Below, one piece after another: positions 46,649-55,811 of a stretch of 64,000 bases of DNA; position 1 is the stretch's first letter, and each line of letters starts with the position of its first letter. The position numbers and the translations under genes were made by a program. The notes beneath the pieces are model-generated. The model made no database searches. It saw nothing but the letters and a program-made list of their open reading frames with translations, and had not been told where the DNA came from. This DNA is from Bacillus infantis NRRL B-14911 (GTDB lineage Bacteria > Bacillota > Bacilli > Bacillales > Cytobacillaceae), in NCBI RefSeq assembly GCF_000473245.1, contig NC_022524.1, positions 3,620,501-3,684,500 of the forward strand, in the 5' to 3' direction.

Positions 46649-47296
46649 ATGATTGTAGAAGACATAATGAAAGTCGATGTTGCCGCACTCTCTCCTGACC
46701 ATTCTATTGCAGAAGCCCTCAGGCTTATGAATGACAGGAAAATCCGCCATCTTCCGATCATAGATTCGGAGCGCCGGTTAGTCGGCATCATTTCTGACAG
46801 GGATATCCGCGATGCGGCTCCTTCCATTTTCCAGCTGGATGCCGACAGGAGCGAGCTGGGCAAGCCGCTGAAGGCAATCATGAAAACAGATATCATCACC
46901 GGCCATCCGCTTGATTTTGCGGAGGAAATTGCAGCAGTGCTATATGAACATAATATTGGCTGCGTCCCAATCGTGAAGGAAGGGACACTGGTCGGTATTG
47001 TAACGGAAACGGATCTGCTTTATACCCTGGTGGAGCTGACAGGCGCCAACCAGCCAGGTTCCCAAATAGAAGTGAGGGTTCCGAACAGGGCCGGCGTTCT
47101 GTCAGACCTGACAGAGGTTTTCAAAGATCGCAAGGTCAATATCCAAAGTGTCCTCGTCTACCCTGACAAGCAGGATGAACAATTTAAAATCATTGTGCTC
47201 CGGGTCAGGACCATGAATCCGCAAACCTTGATATCAGACCTGAAAAAGGCCGGGCATCATGTGCTGTGGCCGAATGGCCAGGGGATGCTGCCATGA
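46649..47296 (+). CDS. acuB: AcuB, CBS and ACT domain protein
   Basis: A 215-residue protein with two CBS motifs (about 1-125: VEDIMKVDVAALSPDHSIAE and ADRSELGKPLKAIMKTDIIT) and an ACT domain (about 140-210: IEVRVPNRAGVLSDLTEVF). CBS pairs bind adenine nucleotides and ACT domains often bind amino acids, so AcuB may sense energy state; its exact role in acetate use is not settled. AAGGGGGAAAA precedes the ATG. Its stop overlaps the acuC start (ATGA). Confidence 0.95.
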   Translation: MIVEDIMKVDVAALSPDHSIAEALRLMNDRKIRHLPIIDSERRLVGIISDRDIRDAAPSIFQLDADRSELGKPLKAIMKTDIITGHPLDFAEEIAAVLYEHNIGCVPIVKEGTLVGIVTETDLLYTLVELTGANQPGSQIEVRVPNRAGVLSDLTEVFKDRKVNIQSVLVYPDKQDEQFKIIVLRVRTMNPQTLISDLKKAGHHVLWPNGQGMLP

Positions 47297-48465
47297 CCCG
47301 CGACAGCATTTTTATTTTTTCAGAGGAGCTGCTGAACTATAAGTTCAATCCCCAGCATCCTTTTAACCAGCTGAGATTAAAACTTACACTTGATCTTCTT
47401 CAGCAGGCCGGAGCAATTGATGCCGGCAGCATCATTCCGCCCAGACCTGCTTCCGATGAGGAAATATGCCTTATCCATGATCCCAATTATGTACAGGCGG
47501 TGAAGCTGGCAGGCCAGGGCAAGCTTCCGGCAGAAATGGCCGAAAGCTATGGAATTGGTACAGAGGATACTCCGATATTTGCTGATATGCATGAAGCAAG
47601 CTCCCTGCTTGTCGGGGGAAGCCTGACTGCGGCAGATTATGTAATGGAGGGCAAAGCGCAGCATGCCCTCCATCTCGGCGGAGGCCTTCACCACGGTTTC
47701 CGCGGCAAAGCTTCGGGATTCTGCATTTATAATGACAGCTCTGTTGCCATAAAATATCTTCAGGAAAAATATAAAGCCCGTGTCCTGTATATCGACACTG
47801 ATGCACACCACGGTGACGGTGTTCAATGGGCGTTTTATGATGATCCTGATGTGTGCACCCTGTCTATCCATGAAACAGGCCGCTATCTTTTTCCAGGGAC
47901 CGGCAATGTCAATGAAAGAGGGCAGGGGAAAGGGTATGGCTATTCTTTTAATATCCCGGTGGACGCTTTTACGGAAGATGAATCATGGCTTCAGGCTTAC
48001 CGCGATTCAGTAAGAGAGATCGCCGACTTTTTCCGCCCTGACGTCATTGTGACACAGAATGGCGCCGATTCTCATTATTTGGATCCGCTTACACATTTAT
48101 CTGCGACCATGAAAATCTATCGTGAAATTCCTAAGCTGGCCCATGAAATAGCCCACCAATATTGTGATGGAAGATGGATTGCCGTCGGCGGAGGCGGCTA
48201 TGATATCTGGCGGGTTGTGCCAAGGGCCTGGGCCCTGATCTGGATGGAGATGACGGGAAACTCCAATTGCTATGGGAGATTGCCGGAGGGATGGATTAAG
48301 ACTTGGAAAGATCAGGCTCCGGTAGAGCTGCCGGAAGAGTGGGATGATCCTGACAATCTGTATCCGCCCATCCCGCGAAAACCTGAAATAACCGAGAAAA
48401 ATGCCAATACAGCAGCCAAGGCTCTGTATCCTATCCGGAATAAGACACATTCTGAATCCCTCTAG
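47293..48465 (+). CDS. acuC: AcuC, acetoin utilisation-type deacetylase
   Basis: A 390-residue class I histone-deacetylase-fold enzyme that removes the acetyl group from AcsA and so reactivates it. Zinc and catalytic motifs are LGGGLHHGFRG, IDTDAHHGDGVQWAF, TQNGADSHYLDP and GGGGYDIWR. The ATG at 47293 overlaps the acuB stop by 4 bases; an earlier start at 47266 is not needed. Together with AcuA it makes a reversible switch on AcsA. Confidence 0.96.
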   Translation: MTRDSIFIFSEELLNYKFNPQHPFNQLRLKLTLDLLQQAGAIDAGSIIPPRPASDEEICLIHDPNYVQAVKLAGQGKLPAEMAESYGIGTEDTPIFADMHEASSLLVGGSLTAADYVMEGKAQHALHLGGGLHHGFRGKASGFCIYNDSSVAIKYLQEKYKARVLYIDTDAHHGDGVQWAFYDDPDVCTLSIHETGRYLFPGTGNVNERGQGKGYGYSFNIPVDAFTEDESWLQAYRDSVREIADFFRPDVIVTQNGADSHYLDPLTHLSATMKIYREIPKLAHEIAHQYCDGRWIAVGGGGYDIWRVVPRAWALIWMEMTGNSNCYGRLPEGWIKTWKDQAPVELPEEWDDPDNLYPPIPRKPEITEKNANTAAKALYPIRNKTHSESL

Positions 48466-48525
48466 TCTTTCCGGCAAAAAATCCTGCAAGCCATGCCCTT
48501 TGTCCAAGCTCATCCTTTCAGTTTG

Positions 48526-48534
48526 CATACAATA
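48526..48534 (+). promoter_or_regulatory. sigma-E/K-type -10 element
   Basis: CATACAATA fits CATANNNTA (sigma-K) and the sigma-E -10 equally. It lies 36 bases before the start at 48570. No firm -35 is seen. Confidence 0.4.
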
Positions 48535-48569
48535 TGCTGCGATGCTTTCTATGAAAGGAGATATGCAAA

Positions 48570-49034
48570 TTGGGGAAAATGAGGACTCTCTCCACAGGTG
48601 TCCTGCGCAAAGAGCCAGGGACAGTGGCTGCGGTTATCAATCTGGCCAATACAGGGCAAAGCGGGCAGGAAGTGACTGTGGAAGTATGGAACTGGTCGTC
48701 CTATTCAAAACCGGCAAAGCTTCCCGTCCTGATTGGGAAGAATAATGCGGTGATGTTCCCGCATAAGCTGGAATCTGAGAAGCTGGCGGTCATGTATACA
48801 AATCTTGCTGGTGTACTTTTCTATGAAATCCGGATTATCGGCGGCGATGAAGTTATAGCGAATTGCTTTGGCAGGAATGCCAGCCTTGCTGCCCAGGAAG
48901 GAAACACAGTTCTTCACCAGCAGCTTACGCCAATAGGCGGGAATGATGATGGCAAATTTGAGTTCAATTTAGAATCCTTGCCCTGGCCATGGCTGCTCTC
49001 GGAGTTTGGAAAGAACTTTCTGGACAAGAAATAA
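48570..49034 (+). CDS. beta-rich protein, unknown (possibly sporulation-linked)
   Basis: A 154-residue soluble protein with no signal peptide or membrane segment, one cysteine and many short beta-like segments (TVAAVINLANTG, VTVEVWNWSSYS, GVLFYEIRIIGG). A beta-sandwich is likely. It ends with an aromatic stretch (LPWPWLLSEFGKNF). The TTG start at 48570 is 9 bases after AAAGGAG; ATG 48579 is an alternative. A sporulation-type -10 upstream hints at a coat or spore-surface role, but this is inference. It sits between acuC and convergent motS. Confidence 0.6.
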   Translation: MGKMRTLSTGVLRKEPGTVAAVINLANTGQSGQEVTVEVWNWSSYSKPAKLPVLIGKNNAVMFPHKLESEKLAVMYTNLAGVLFYEIRIIGGDEVIANCFGRNASLAAQEGNTVLHQQLTPIGGNDDGKFEFNLESLPWPWLLSEFGKNFLDKK

Positions 49035-49045
49035 CAAATGGAATA

Positions 49046-49086
49046 GAAAAAAGGCTGTTTCTCAAGAAAGAGATACAGCCTTTTTC
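49046..49086. terminator. bidirectional terminator between the 48570 gene and motS
   Basis: AAAAAGGCTGTTTCTC and GAGATACAGCCTTTTT pair with one mismatch around a short loop. Confidence 0.85.
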
Positions 49087-49092
49087 CTATTC

Positions 49093-49833
49093 CTATGAAT
49101 CTGTATTTTCCTCATAGCGGGGATCTGAAATGATAACTTCAACCCGCCGGTTCTTTTCAAGATTTTCCGCCGAATCATTCGGGACGAGCGGCCGGGTGTC
49201 TCCGTAGCCAACAGCAATAAAGCGTTTGCTGTCAACGCCTGTGCCTGCCAGATACCTGATGACACTGCTTGCCCGCGCGGCAGAAAGCTCCCAATTTGAC
49301 GGATATCGGTAGGTGGCAATCGGCCTGTTGTCCGTGTGCCCCTCTACCTTGACTAGGTTCGGCATACCGACAAGCAGTGACCCCACCTTATCCAGAAACC
49401 CGCTGTTCCTGTCGATGATTTCAGCTTCACCTGATTCAAACAGCACCTGCTCTTGTAGGACCAGCACCACACCGCGCTCTGTCCGGTTGGCCACAATAAC
49501 ATCCTCAAGGCCGTTCTTTTCAAGATAGCCTTCCACTTCCTGCAGAAGGTTCTCCAGTCTCTCCTCTTCCTGCCTGTCCGAATCCGGCCCCTGGTTCACA
49601 ACATTCTTGTCATTTTCCGAAGGATTTTCAAATGGAATGATTGAAGGATAAAAATCCATGAACTGCTTGTCCTGGAACGATTCAGAAACGGCCTTGAATT
49701 TGACAATATCAATCTGCGACATAGAAAATAACAAAATGAAGAATACGAGGATAAGAGTGACAAGATCAGAAAATGTCACCATCCACTTTGGCGCACCCTT
49801 CGGCTCTGTTCTCGGTCGTCTGTTAATCGCCAT
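49093..49833 (-). CDS. motS: flagellar stator protein MotS
   Basis: A 246-residue MotB-family stator subunit of the Na+-driven MotPS motor. One helix spans about 18-40, with Asp23 ([13 protein letters not shown]) as the likely ion-binding residue. A plug and linker follow, then the OmpA peptidoglycan-binding domain with [12 protein letters not shown] and NRRVEVIIS at the C-terminus. It overlaps the motP end by 11 bases, so the two are coupled. It belongs to the ccpA-motPS operon of B. subtilis. Confidence 0.94.
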   Translation of the reverse strand: MAINRRPRTEPKGAPKWMVTFSDLVTLILVFFILLFSMSQIDIVKFKAVSESFQDKQFMDFYPSIIPFENPSENDKNVVNQGPDSDRQEEERLENLLQEVEGYLEKNGLEDVIVANRTERGVVLVLQEQVLFESGEAEIIDRNSGFLDKVGSLLVGMPNLVKVEGHTDNRPIATYRYPSNWELSAARASSVIRYLAGTGVDSKRFIAVGYGDTRPLVPNDSAENLEKNRRVEVIISDPRYEENTDS

Positions 49834-50641
49834 ATTCTAGGCCCTCCGCTGATGCTTGAGCCTCATACTTCTCTTTTCTTTCCTGGGCAGAAAGGAAAGC
49901 GCCCAGCTTTTCTTCCAGCAGCCTCGGGTTCTGCCCTGCCTGTACACCGAGAACGCCTTCAATGACAATTTGCTTCAGAAATACTTCCTTCTCAGTTTTC
50001 AGCAGAAGCTTGGCTGCCATCGGCAAAAAAACAAGATTGGCCAACAGCGAACCATATAAGGTCGTGAGGAGGGCAATTGCCATGTTCGGCCCAAGGCTTG
50101 CAGGATCATTCAGATTCTTCAGCATCAGTACAAGCCCGATGAGAGTCCCGATCATCCCCCAGGCAGGAGCATATTCTCCTGCTTTTTCAAGGATGCTCCT
50201 GCCCTTCCGGTGCCTTTCCTCCATGGCCGCAATCTCGGCATTCATAATATCATTGATCACATCCGGCTCCAGCCCGTCGACAGCCAGCAGGACACCCTTC
50301 CTGATAAAAGGATCTTCCATCTGTTCTATCTCGGTTTCAAGGGACAGCAGTCCTTCCCGGCGGGCCTTGTCCGATAGCTTGACAAATACATCGATGATCT
50401 CGGCCAAATTCTTTTCATCATTTGAAAAAGATTGGCGGACCACTGTAAAGGAATGCTTGATGTCCCTCAATGGAAAGCTGACCAGCAGGCCGGAAATCAG
50501 TCCGCCAAGGATAATCAGCATAGAAGCGGGATCCACAAAAGACAGGAAGCCGCTGAAGCCCCCGTTTGTCATAATTCCAAAAACCAGCATTGCAAAACCG
50601 ATAAACAAGCCAATCGGTGTAAGAGTATCGAGCTTTCTCAT
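49823..50641 (-). CDS. motP: flagellar stator protein MotP
   Basis: A 272-residue MotA-family stator subunit with four membrane helices (about 7-25, 35-52, 150-170 and 183-203) and the long cytoplasmic loop that touches the rotor. [18 protein letters not shown] is the conserved third-helix block. CAGGGAGAGG precedes the ATG. It is 106 bases after ccpA with a stem-loop between, and overlaps motS. Confidence 0.94.
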   Translation of the reverse strand: MRKLDTLTPIGLFIGFAMLVFGIMTNGGFSGFLSFVDPASMLIILGGLISGLLVSFPLRDIKHSFTVVRQSFSNDEKNLAEIIDVFVKLSDKARREGLLSLETEIEQMEDPFIRKGVLLAVDGLEPDVINDIMNAEIAAMEERHRKGRSILEKAGEYAPAWGMIGTLIGLVLMLKNLNDPASLGPNMAIALLTTLYGSLLANLVFLPMAAKLLLKTEKEVFLKQIVIEGVLGVQAGQNPRLLEEKLGAFLSAQERKEKYEAQASAEGLEYGD

Positions 50642-50680
50642 AATTCCTCTCCCTGGTTAGCTTATAATCCAATAACACCT

Positions 50681-50727
50681 GAGAGCAGAATCCCCTGATC
50701 CTGGCATGAAGGATTCTGCCCGCTCTC
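50681..50727. promoter_or_regulatory. ccpA-motP intergenic stem-loop
   Basis: GAGAGC-AGAATCC and GGATTCTG-CCC-GCTCTC form a long imperfect hairpin. On the plus strand T5 follows, but ccpA and motPS run on the minus strand, where no T run follows. It corresponds in position to the stem-loop known to lower motPS expression in B. subtilis. Confidence 0.7.
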
Positions 50728-50747
50728 TTTTTATATCGGCATTATTA

Positions 50748-51746
50748 TTATTTTGTTGAGTCTCGATATTCAATCCGGTGAGGCAGGACGACAATGTTTT
50801 CCGTTACTTTCTCTTTGTTCATATATTTGGTCAGGAGGCGCATGGCAACCGCCCCGATATCATAAAGCGGCTGGACGACGCTCGTAAGCTGCGGCCTTAC
50901 CATCAAAGCAAGGCGTGTGTTGTCTGAGCTGATGACTTCAACGTCGTTAGGTACAGAAAAGCCTTTGTCCTCTGCACCATGGACAACACCCAGGGCCATT
51001 TCATCAGACCCGGCAAAGATGGCTGTCGGCTTTACAGATGCCTCCATCAGCTTTTCAAACGCTTCGATTCCGGAATCATACGTATAATCTCCTTCTGCAA
51101 CCAGCTCTTCCCTATATTCAATGCCTGCTTCACTGAGTGCCCTTTTGTAGCCGGCAAGCTTTTTCGCTTCATTGATCGGTTCATGCAGCGGCCCGATGGC
51201 AATGCCGATCTCCTTATGGCCTTTTTCAATGAAAGTCTGTACCGCATCATAAGCGGCCTGCTCGTAATTGATATTAACAGAAGGAATTTTCTCTGATTCC
51301 TCAATGGAACCGGCCAGAACGATCGGTACTGGGGATTTTTCGAACTCATCCACATGTTCAGCTGTAATATTTCCGCCCATGAATACGATCCCGTCCACTT
51401 GCTTGCCCAGCATAGTATTCAGCAGGTGAAGCTCTTTATCTTTATTCTGATCAGAATTGCTCAGGATAATATTGTACTTATACATCGTTGCAATATCCTC
51501 GATGCCCCTTGCCAGCTCTGCAAAGAAGGTGCTGGAAATATCCGGGATGATGACGCCTACAGTGGTCGTTTTCTTGCTGGCAAGTCCCCTGGCAACGGCA
51601 TTTGGACGGTATCCAAGCCTCTCGATGACCTCAAGCACTTTTTTCCTTGTTGCAGGTTTTACGTTCGGGTTTCCGTTTACTACACGGGAAACCGTTGCCA
51701 TTGAAACATTTGCTTCACGGGCAACATCATAGATTGTTACATTCAT
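50748..51746 (-). CDS. ccpA: catabolite control protein A
   Basis: A 332-residue LacI/GalR-family regulator that, with HPr-Ser46-P, controls carbon use. The helix-turn-helix and hinge ([20 protein letters not shown], then [14 protein letters not shown]) are at residues 3-55, followed by the periplasmic-binding-like core. AAAAAGGAG precedes the ATG. Its likely targets in this window include ackA (activation) and acsA/acuABC (repression). A MITE-like element lies 88 bases upstream of the start. Confidence 0.97.
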   Translation of the reverse strand: MNVTIYDVAREANVSMATVSRVVNGNPNVKPATRKKVLEVIERLGYRPNAVARGLASKKTTTVGVIIPDISSTFFAELARGIEDIATMYKYNIILSNSDQNKDKELHLLNTMLGKQVDGIVFMGGNITAEHVDEFEKSPVPIVLAGSIEESEKIPSVNINYEQAAYDAVQTFIEKGHKEIGIAIGPLHEPINEAKKLAGYKRALSEAGIEYREELVAEGDYTYDSGIEAFEKLMEASVKPTAIFAGSDEMALGVVHGAEDKGFSVPNDVEVISSDNTRLALMVRPQLTSVVQPLYDIGAVAMRLLTKYMNKEKVTENIVVLPHRIEYRDSTK

Positions 51747-51826
51747 TTAAAACACTCCTTTTTCACTTGAACATTCCTCTTTTACCACACTGTCTTAGCC
51801 AGTATCCTTTGCCAATCAGCTTTATT

Positions 51827-51834
51827 AATAAAAG
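51827..51834. repeat. left 8-bp target-site duplication of the MITE
   Basis: TAATAAAA directly abuts the left terminal inverted repeat and is repeated exactly at 51948-51955. Confidence 0.8.
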
Positions 51835-51947
51835 GCTTTGTTAAACATTGCTGTTAAATTTTAGGATCATTTCAACTGTGCTGAAATCGTGTGAAACAAA
51901 GTTTCGCACGCATGAGCCCGAAATCAACAAGGTACACTAACACAGCC
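51835..51947. mobile_element. 113-bp MITE-like element upstream of ccpA
   Basis: The ends are GGCTTTGTTA and TAACACAGCC, inverted with one mismatch over 10 bases. Identical 8-bp TAATAAAA repeats flank it, the mark of insertion. There is no ORF, so it is non-autonomous. Its left half (TGTTAAACATTGC, then GGATCATT) and right half (ATGAGCC, then AAATCA) match 57385-57502. An 8-bp duplication and a GG end would fit IS6-like or IS4-like parents, but none is present here. Confidence 0.8.
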
Positions 51948-51955
51948 TAATAAAA
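51948..51955. repeat. right 8-bp target-site duplication of the MITE
   Basis: TAATAAAA, identical to 51827-51834. Confidence 0.8.
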
Positions 51956-52122
51956 AGAAAAATATAAATTGATTTGGCCATGCATTTTTTAAGTTCATTA
52001 CTTATGTTGTCCTGATATCCCAAACAGTAACGCAATTTTCCTGTTTGTGAATAACTAAACTTGTCTAATTATGTCTTTAATCATACGACAGACAGGCGTT
52101 TGCCGCAATGTAAAGCCCTTTT

Positions 52123-52151
52123 ATTTTACAAAAAAGCGGCGATTTATTCAA
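52123..52151 (-). promoter_or_regulatory. candidate distal ccpA promoter
   Basis: On the minus strand TTGAAT (52151-52146), 17 bases, TAAAAT (52128-52123). If used, the leader would be about 370 bases and would include the MITE. The rest of 51956-52214 shows nothing else I can name. Confidence 0.45.
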
Positions 52152-52214
52152 AGACATCACTCCGTAAATGCCAAAACCTCTTTATATTTTATGCAAATGA
52201 CCTTCCCATCAAAG

Positions 52215-52253
52215 AAAAGGGCTCTCCTGAAAAAATCAGAAGAGCCCTTTTTA
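52215..52253 (-). terminator. terminator after aroA
   Basis: AAAAGGGCTCTcCTGA and TCAGaAGAGCCCTTTT pair around AAAAA, with T runs on both sides. Confidence 0.9.
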
Positions 52254-52289
52254 TATAGCCGGCAAAGGAATATCCCTGTATGCTCTGCC

Positions 52290-53366
52290 TTATACTTTTA
52301 CAAAGGAAGAAGCCTTAAGCTGTGCCATGAAATCGTCAAACTGATTCAGGTCCATCTGCTGTGCTGAATCCGAGAGAGCCACAGCAGGATCAGGGTGGAC
52401 TTCGGCCATGACGCCGTCTGCACCGATTGCCAGTGCTGCTTTGGCAGTTGGAAGAAGCAAATCCCTTCTTCCGGTAGAGTGGGTGACATCGACCATAACA
52501 GGAAGATGCGTTTCCTGCTTCAAGATTGGAACGGCAGAAATATCAAGCGTATTGCGTGTTGCACGTTCGTATGTGCGGATGCCCCTCTCGCAGAGGATGA
52601 TCTGCCCATTGCCCTGAGCCATGATATATTCAGCGGCATTGATGAATTCTTCAATGGTAGCCGCAAGGCCCCTCTTAAGCAATACCGGTTTATTGGCTGC
52701 ACCCGCTGCTTTCAGGAGCTCAAAGTTCTGCATATTCCTTGCACCGATCTGAATGACATCCAGGTATTCTGAAGCTGTTTCAATATCAGCAGGATTGACT
52801 ATTTCACTGATAACAGCAAGGTCATATTCATCTGCGACTCTCTTCAGGATTTTCAGGCCTTCAAGTCCCAGCCCCTGGAAATCATAAGGAGAGGTTCTAG
52901 GCTTATAGGCACCGCCGCGGAGAAGCTTCATGCCCTTGGCCTTTACTGCTGCCGCAACTGTAGCCACTTGTTCATAGGACTCGACAGCACATGGACCAAA
53001 GACAAAATGCGGGTTGCCGTCGCCGATTTTTTCGCCTCTTAAATCGACAATGGTATTTTCCGGCTTTTTCTTCCGGGAAACAAGGAGCGCTTTGCGGTGG
53101 TCATCTTTCTGCAGTTCAAGCCCTGCCTTAAAGATTTCCTTGAACAGGTGCTCGATCGTTGAGTTTTCAAACGGCCCCTCGTTATGTTCTTTAATGGAAT
53201 CCAGCATTTTTCTTTCACGGACAGGATCATAGCGGTTAACACCCTGAGTTTCCTTAACCCTTCCAATTTCCTGAACAAGGCTTGCCCTCTCGCTGATCAA
53301 TGATAACAGCTGAAGATTGATTTCCTCTACTCGTTCGCGCAGCTGATCTAATTCTTTATTGCTCAT
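52290..53366 (-). CDS. aroA: bifunctional DAHP synthase/chorismate mutase
   Basis: A 358-residue enzyme for the first shikimate step, with an N-terminal chorismate mutase domain (about 1-90: [20 protein letters not shown]) that also gives feedback control by chorismate and prephenate. The DAHP synthase barrel has [43 protein letters not shown] and [11 protein letters not shown]. The second of two adjacent ATGs gives the B. subtilis length (358). It lies upstream of ccpA with its own terminator. In B. subtilis nomenclature this is AroA, not EPSP synthase. Confidence 0.96.
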   Translation of the reverse strand: MSNKELDQLRERVEEINLQLLSLISERASLVQEIGRVKETQGVNRYDPVRERKMLDSIKEHNEGPFENSTIEHLFKEIFKAGLELQKDDHRKALLVSRKKKPENTIVDLRGEKIGDGNPHFVFGPCAVESYEQVATVAAAVKAKGMKLLRGGAYKPRTSPYDFQGLGLEGLKILKRVADEYDLAVISEIVNPADIETASEYLDVIQIGARNMQNFELLKAAGAANKPVLLKRGLAATIEEFINAAEYIMAQGNGQIILCERGIRTYERATRNTLDISAVPILKQETHLPVMVDVTHSTGRRDLLLPTAKAALAIGADGVMAEVHPDPAVALSDSAQQMDLNQFDDFMAQLKASSFVKV

Positions 53367-53611
53367 CATGTCCCGTCCCTTCTCTTTGGCTGAACCGAAG
53401 TATTGCGCCCTAAATTAGCATCCGCAACGGTTCTTCTTTATCGGCCTGTTAAAATATGATACATTTTTTATAATTAGGGATTATTATATATGAATTAACT
53501 GCCAATGTCACGTATTTTTTCTTTATTAATTAAACGCTTTTAAGCATTAAAGAAATTTACCTATGGAGATAGGCTTAAGTTTCCTCTATCCTGTAAAAGA
53601 AGGTGCATCCC

Positions 53612-55771
53612 TTGCTTAAAAATAAAATATTCGCCCTTGATATCGGCACCCGTTCAGTGGTCGGAATCATCCTGGAAGAACAGGACGGGCAGTTCAAAGT
53701 AATAGATATCCACACGAAAGAACATAAAGAACGAGCCATGCTTGATGGACAGATCCACGACGTCATCTCTGTATCCAAAATCATCGCTGAGATTAAGGAA
53801 GACCTTGAAGCAGCCCATGGCCCCTTAAAAAAGGTCTGCGTCGCAGCTGCCGGAAGGGCCCTCAAAACTAAAAGGGCCCAGGCATCCGTCAATATCACCG
53901 GCAAGCCAATAATCCAGAAGGATGATATCCTCCATCTTGAGCTGAGCGCGGTTCAGCAGGCGCAGGCAGAAGTAGCGGAAGAGCAGAAGTCGGATAAAAG
54001 CCATTATTATTATTGTGTCGGATACTCTGTGCTGCATTACAGGCTGGATGGTGAAGAAATTGGCAATCTCATTGACCAGCAGGGAGAAGAAGCTTCAGTC
54101 GATATTATTGCAACATTCCTTCCCAGAGTGGTCGTTGAGTCGCTGATTTCTGCCCTCCACCGTGCCGGCCTTGAAATGCAGGCTCTTACACTCGAGCCTA
54201 TTGCCGCCATCAATGTCCTCATACCGCCGTCCATGAGGAGGCTGAACGTTGCGCTTGTCGACATTGGGGCGGGTACTTCTGATATTGCCCTTACAGATTC
54301 CGGAACCGTTATTGCATATGGTATGGTCCCTGTTGCAGGGGATGAGATCACTGAGTCACTCAGCGATCAGCTTCTTCTCGATTTCCCTTTGGCTGAAGAA
54401 GCAAAACGGAAACTGCTTGATCACAATACGATTAAAACGACAGATATTCTCGGCTTTGAAACAGACTGGGACAGTGAAGATATTATTTCACAGATTGAAC
54501 CGGCAATCGAAAAGCTTGCAGATTCGATTTGTAATGAAATTCTGCAGCTCAATAATCATAAATCTCCCAAGGCCGTCATGCTTGTGGGGGGCGGGAGCCT
54601 TACGCCGCGCCTGCCCCAAATGGTTGCAGCCCGCCTGGAACTCCCGGAGAACCGGGTTGCCATCAGGGGGATTGATGCAGTCGCTTCCCTGGCCTTCGCC
54701 GACCATATATTAAAAGGCCCTGATCTTGTTACGCCGGTTGGGATAGCGATAGCGGCCTTGCAGTCTCCTGTCCAATACAGGACCGTTTATGTAAATGATC
54801 TGCCTGTCCGCCTTTTTGAAGTGAAAAAATTGACTGTGGGCGACTGCCTCCTTGCTGCCGGGATCAAAATGAGCAAGCTTTATGGAAAGCCCGGCATGGC
54901 CAAGATTATATCCTTGAATGGCCTAAGCATCACGATACCTGGAGAGCACGGCAATCCGCCTGTTCTGCTGCAAAATGGCTCTGCCTGTTCTTTGGATGAC
55001 GGAGTCAAGGATGGAGATATGCTGACAGTTGCCAGGGGCGCTGACGGAAGAGCATCTTTTCTTAAAATTAAGGACCTGGTCGATACCATTCCGGATAAAA
55101 ACGTGATCGTCAATGGGAAGGACTATAGTGTCAAAGCAATCATTTCCAAAAACGGTATAGCAGCGTCTTCGGAAGATTCTGTGGAGGACCGCGATAAAAT
55201 TGAGTGCAGAAGTGCTGACAGCATTGAATCGGTCTTAAAGACTCTTAACCTGGGGGACTTATTAAAAAGCATAAAGCCCTTCCATCTGAGGATTAACGGA
55301 AAAGAAACATACATTCCCTCTCTTTCTGGAAGGCTGACCCGAAATGGGATTGATGCCAAACCTTCAAGCGGCTGTGAAGATGGGGATGTGATTGAAGCCG
55401 CGGGAAAACACCAGGCGACAGTGGCCGAGCTGGCTGAAAAGAAGCAGCTGACACTTACGCGGAAATTGCCTGTATTCTTTAACGGCGAGCGCATTACCCT
55501 GACAAGGGATGCAGCCGAGGTTTGGCGCGAAGATGTGAAGCTGAAAGCTGAGAATATAATCAGGAGCGGGGATTCAATCCAGATCAGGAACCTCCCTGAA
55601 GAACCTTTTATTTTCCAGGATCTTTTCACCTATGTTGAAGTAAAGCCGCCCGCTCATGCAGCCGGCAGCTTTGAACTAATGAGGAATGGAAGGAAATGCT
55701 CCTTCCATGAACCGGTAAATGCTGGGGACACCCTCCATATCCACTGGCCTGAGCACATTAAAGTAAAATAA
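53612..55771 (+). CDS. long FtsA/PilM-like ASKHA protein with C-terminal repeats
   Basis: A 719-residue protein, much longer than FtsA (about 420-440). Residues 1-375 are an actin-like ATPase: KIFALDIGTRSVVGIIL is phosphate 1, VALVDIGAGTSDIALTDSG phosphate 2, and VMLVGGGSLTPRLPQMVA the adenosine motif. Residues about 380-719 hold about four or five copies of a module with (K/R)NG, about 10 residues, then (D/N)xGDxI (near 451, 509, 574, 645 and 690). There is no FtsZ-tethering amphipathic tail. The TTG at 53612 is 6 bases after AAGGTG; the GTG at 53603 overlaps it. It is a lone gene; the role is unknown. Confidence 0.8.
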   Translation: MLKNKIFALDIGTRSVVGIILEEQDGQFKVIDIHTKEHKERAMLDGQIHDVISVSKIIAEIKEDLEAAHGPLKKVCVAAAGRALKTKRAQASVNITGKPIIQKDDILHLELSAVQQAQAEVAEEQKSDKSHYYYCVGYSVLHYRLDGEEIGNLIDQQGEEASVDIIATFLPRVVVESLISALHRAGLEMQALTLEPIAAINVLIPPSMRRLNVALVDIGAGTSDIALTDSGTVIAYGMVPVAGDEITESLSDQLLLDFPLAEEAKRKLLDHNTIKTTDILGFETDWDSEDIISQIEPAIEKLADSICNEILQLNNHKSPKAVMLVGGGSLTPRLPQMVAARLELPENRVAIRGIDAVASLAFADHILKGPDLVTPVGIAIAALQSPVQYRTVYVNDLPVRLFEVKKLTVGDCLLAAGIKMSKLYGKPGMAKIISLNGLSITIPGEHGNPPVLLQNGSACSLDDGVKDGDMLTVARGADGRASFLKIKDLVDTIPDKNVIVNGKDYSVKAIISKNGIAASSEDSVEDRDKIECRSADSIESVLKTLNLGDLLKSIKPFHLRINGKETYIPSLSGRLTRNGIDAKPSSGCEDGDVIEAAGKHQATVAELAEKKQLTLTRKLPVFFNGERITLTRDAAEVWREDVKLKAENIIRSGDSIQIRNLPEEPFIFQDLFTYVEVKPPAHAAGSFELMRNGRKCSFHEPVNAGDTLHIHWPEHIKVK

Positions 55772-55774
55772 ATT

Positions 55775-55807
55775 AAAAAGGCCGTCCCTTTACCGGAACG
55801 GCCTTTT
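55775..55807. terminator. bidirectional terminator between the FtsA-like gene and ytxJ
   Basis: AAAAGGCCGTcCC... and ...CCGGaACGGCCTTTT pair with a mismatch around a short loop; A and T runs flank it. Confidence 0.88.
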
Positions 55808-55811
55808 GGTG

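Noticed and set aside
49046-49086. Hairpin after the 48570 gene as a regulatory element
   Set aside because: Its T runs and position between two convergent genes are those of an ordinary bidirectional terminator.
53461-53611. Possible T-box or riboswitch before the FtsA-like gene
   Set aside because: The region is short and AT-rich, with no T-box sequence or terminator hairpin.
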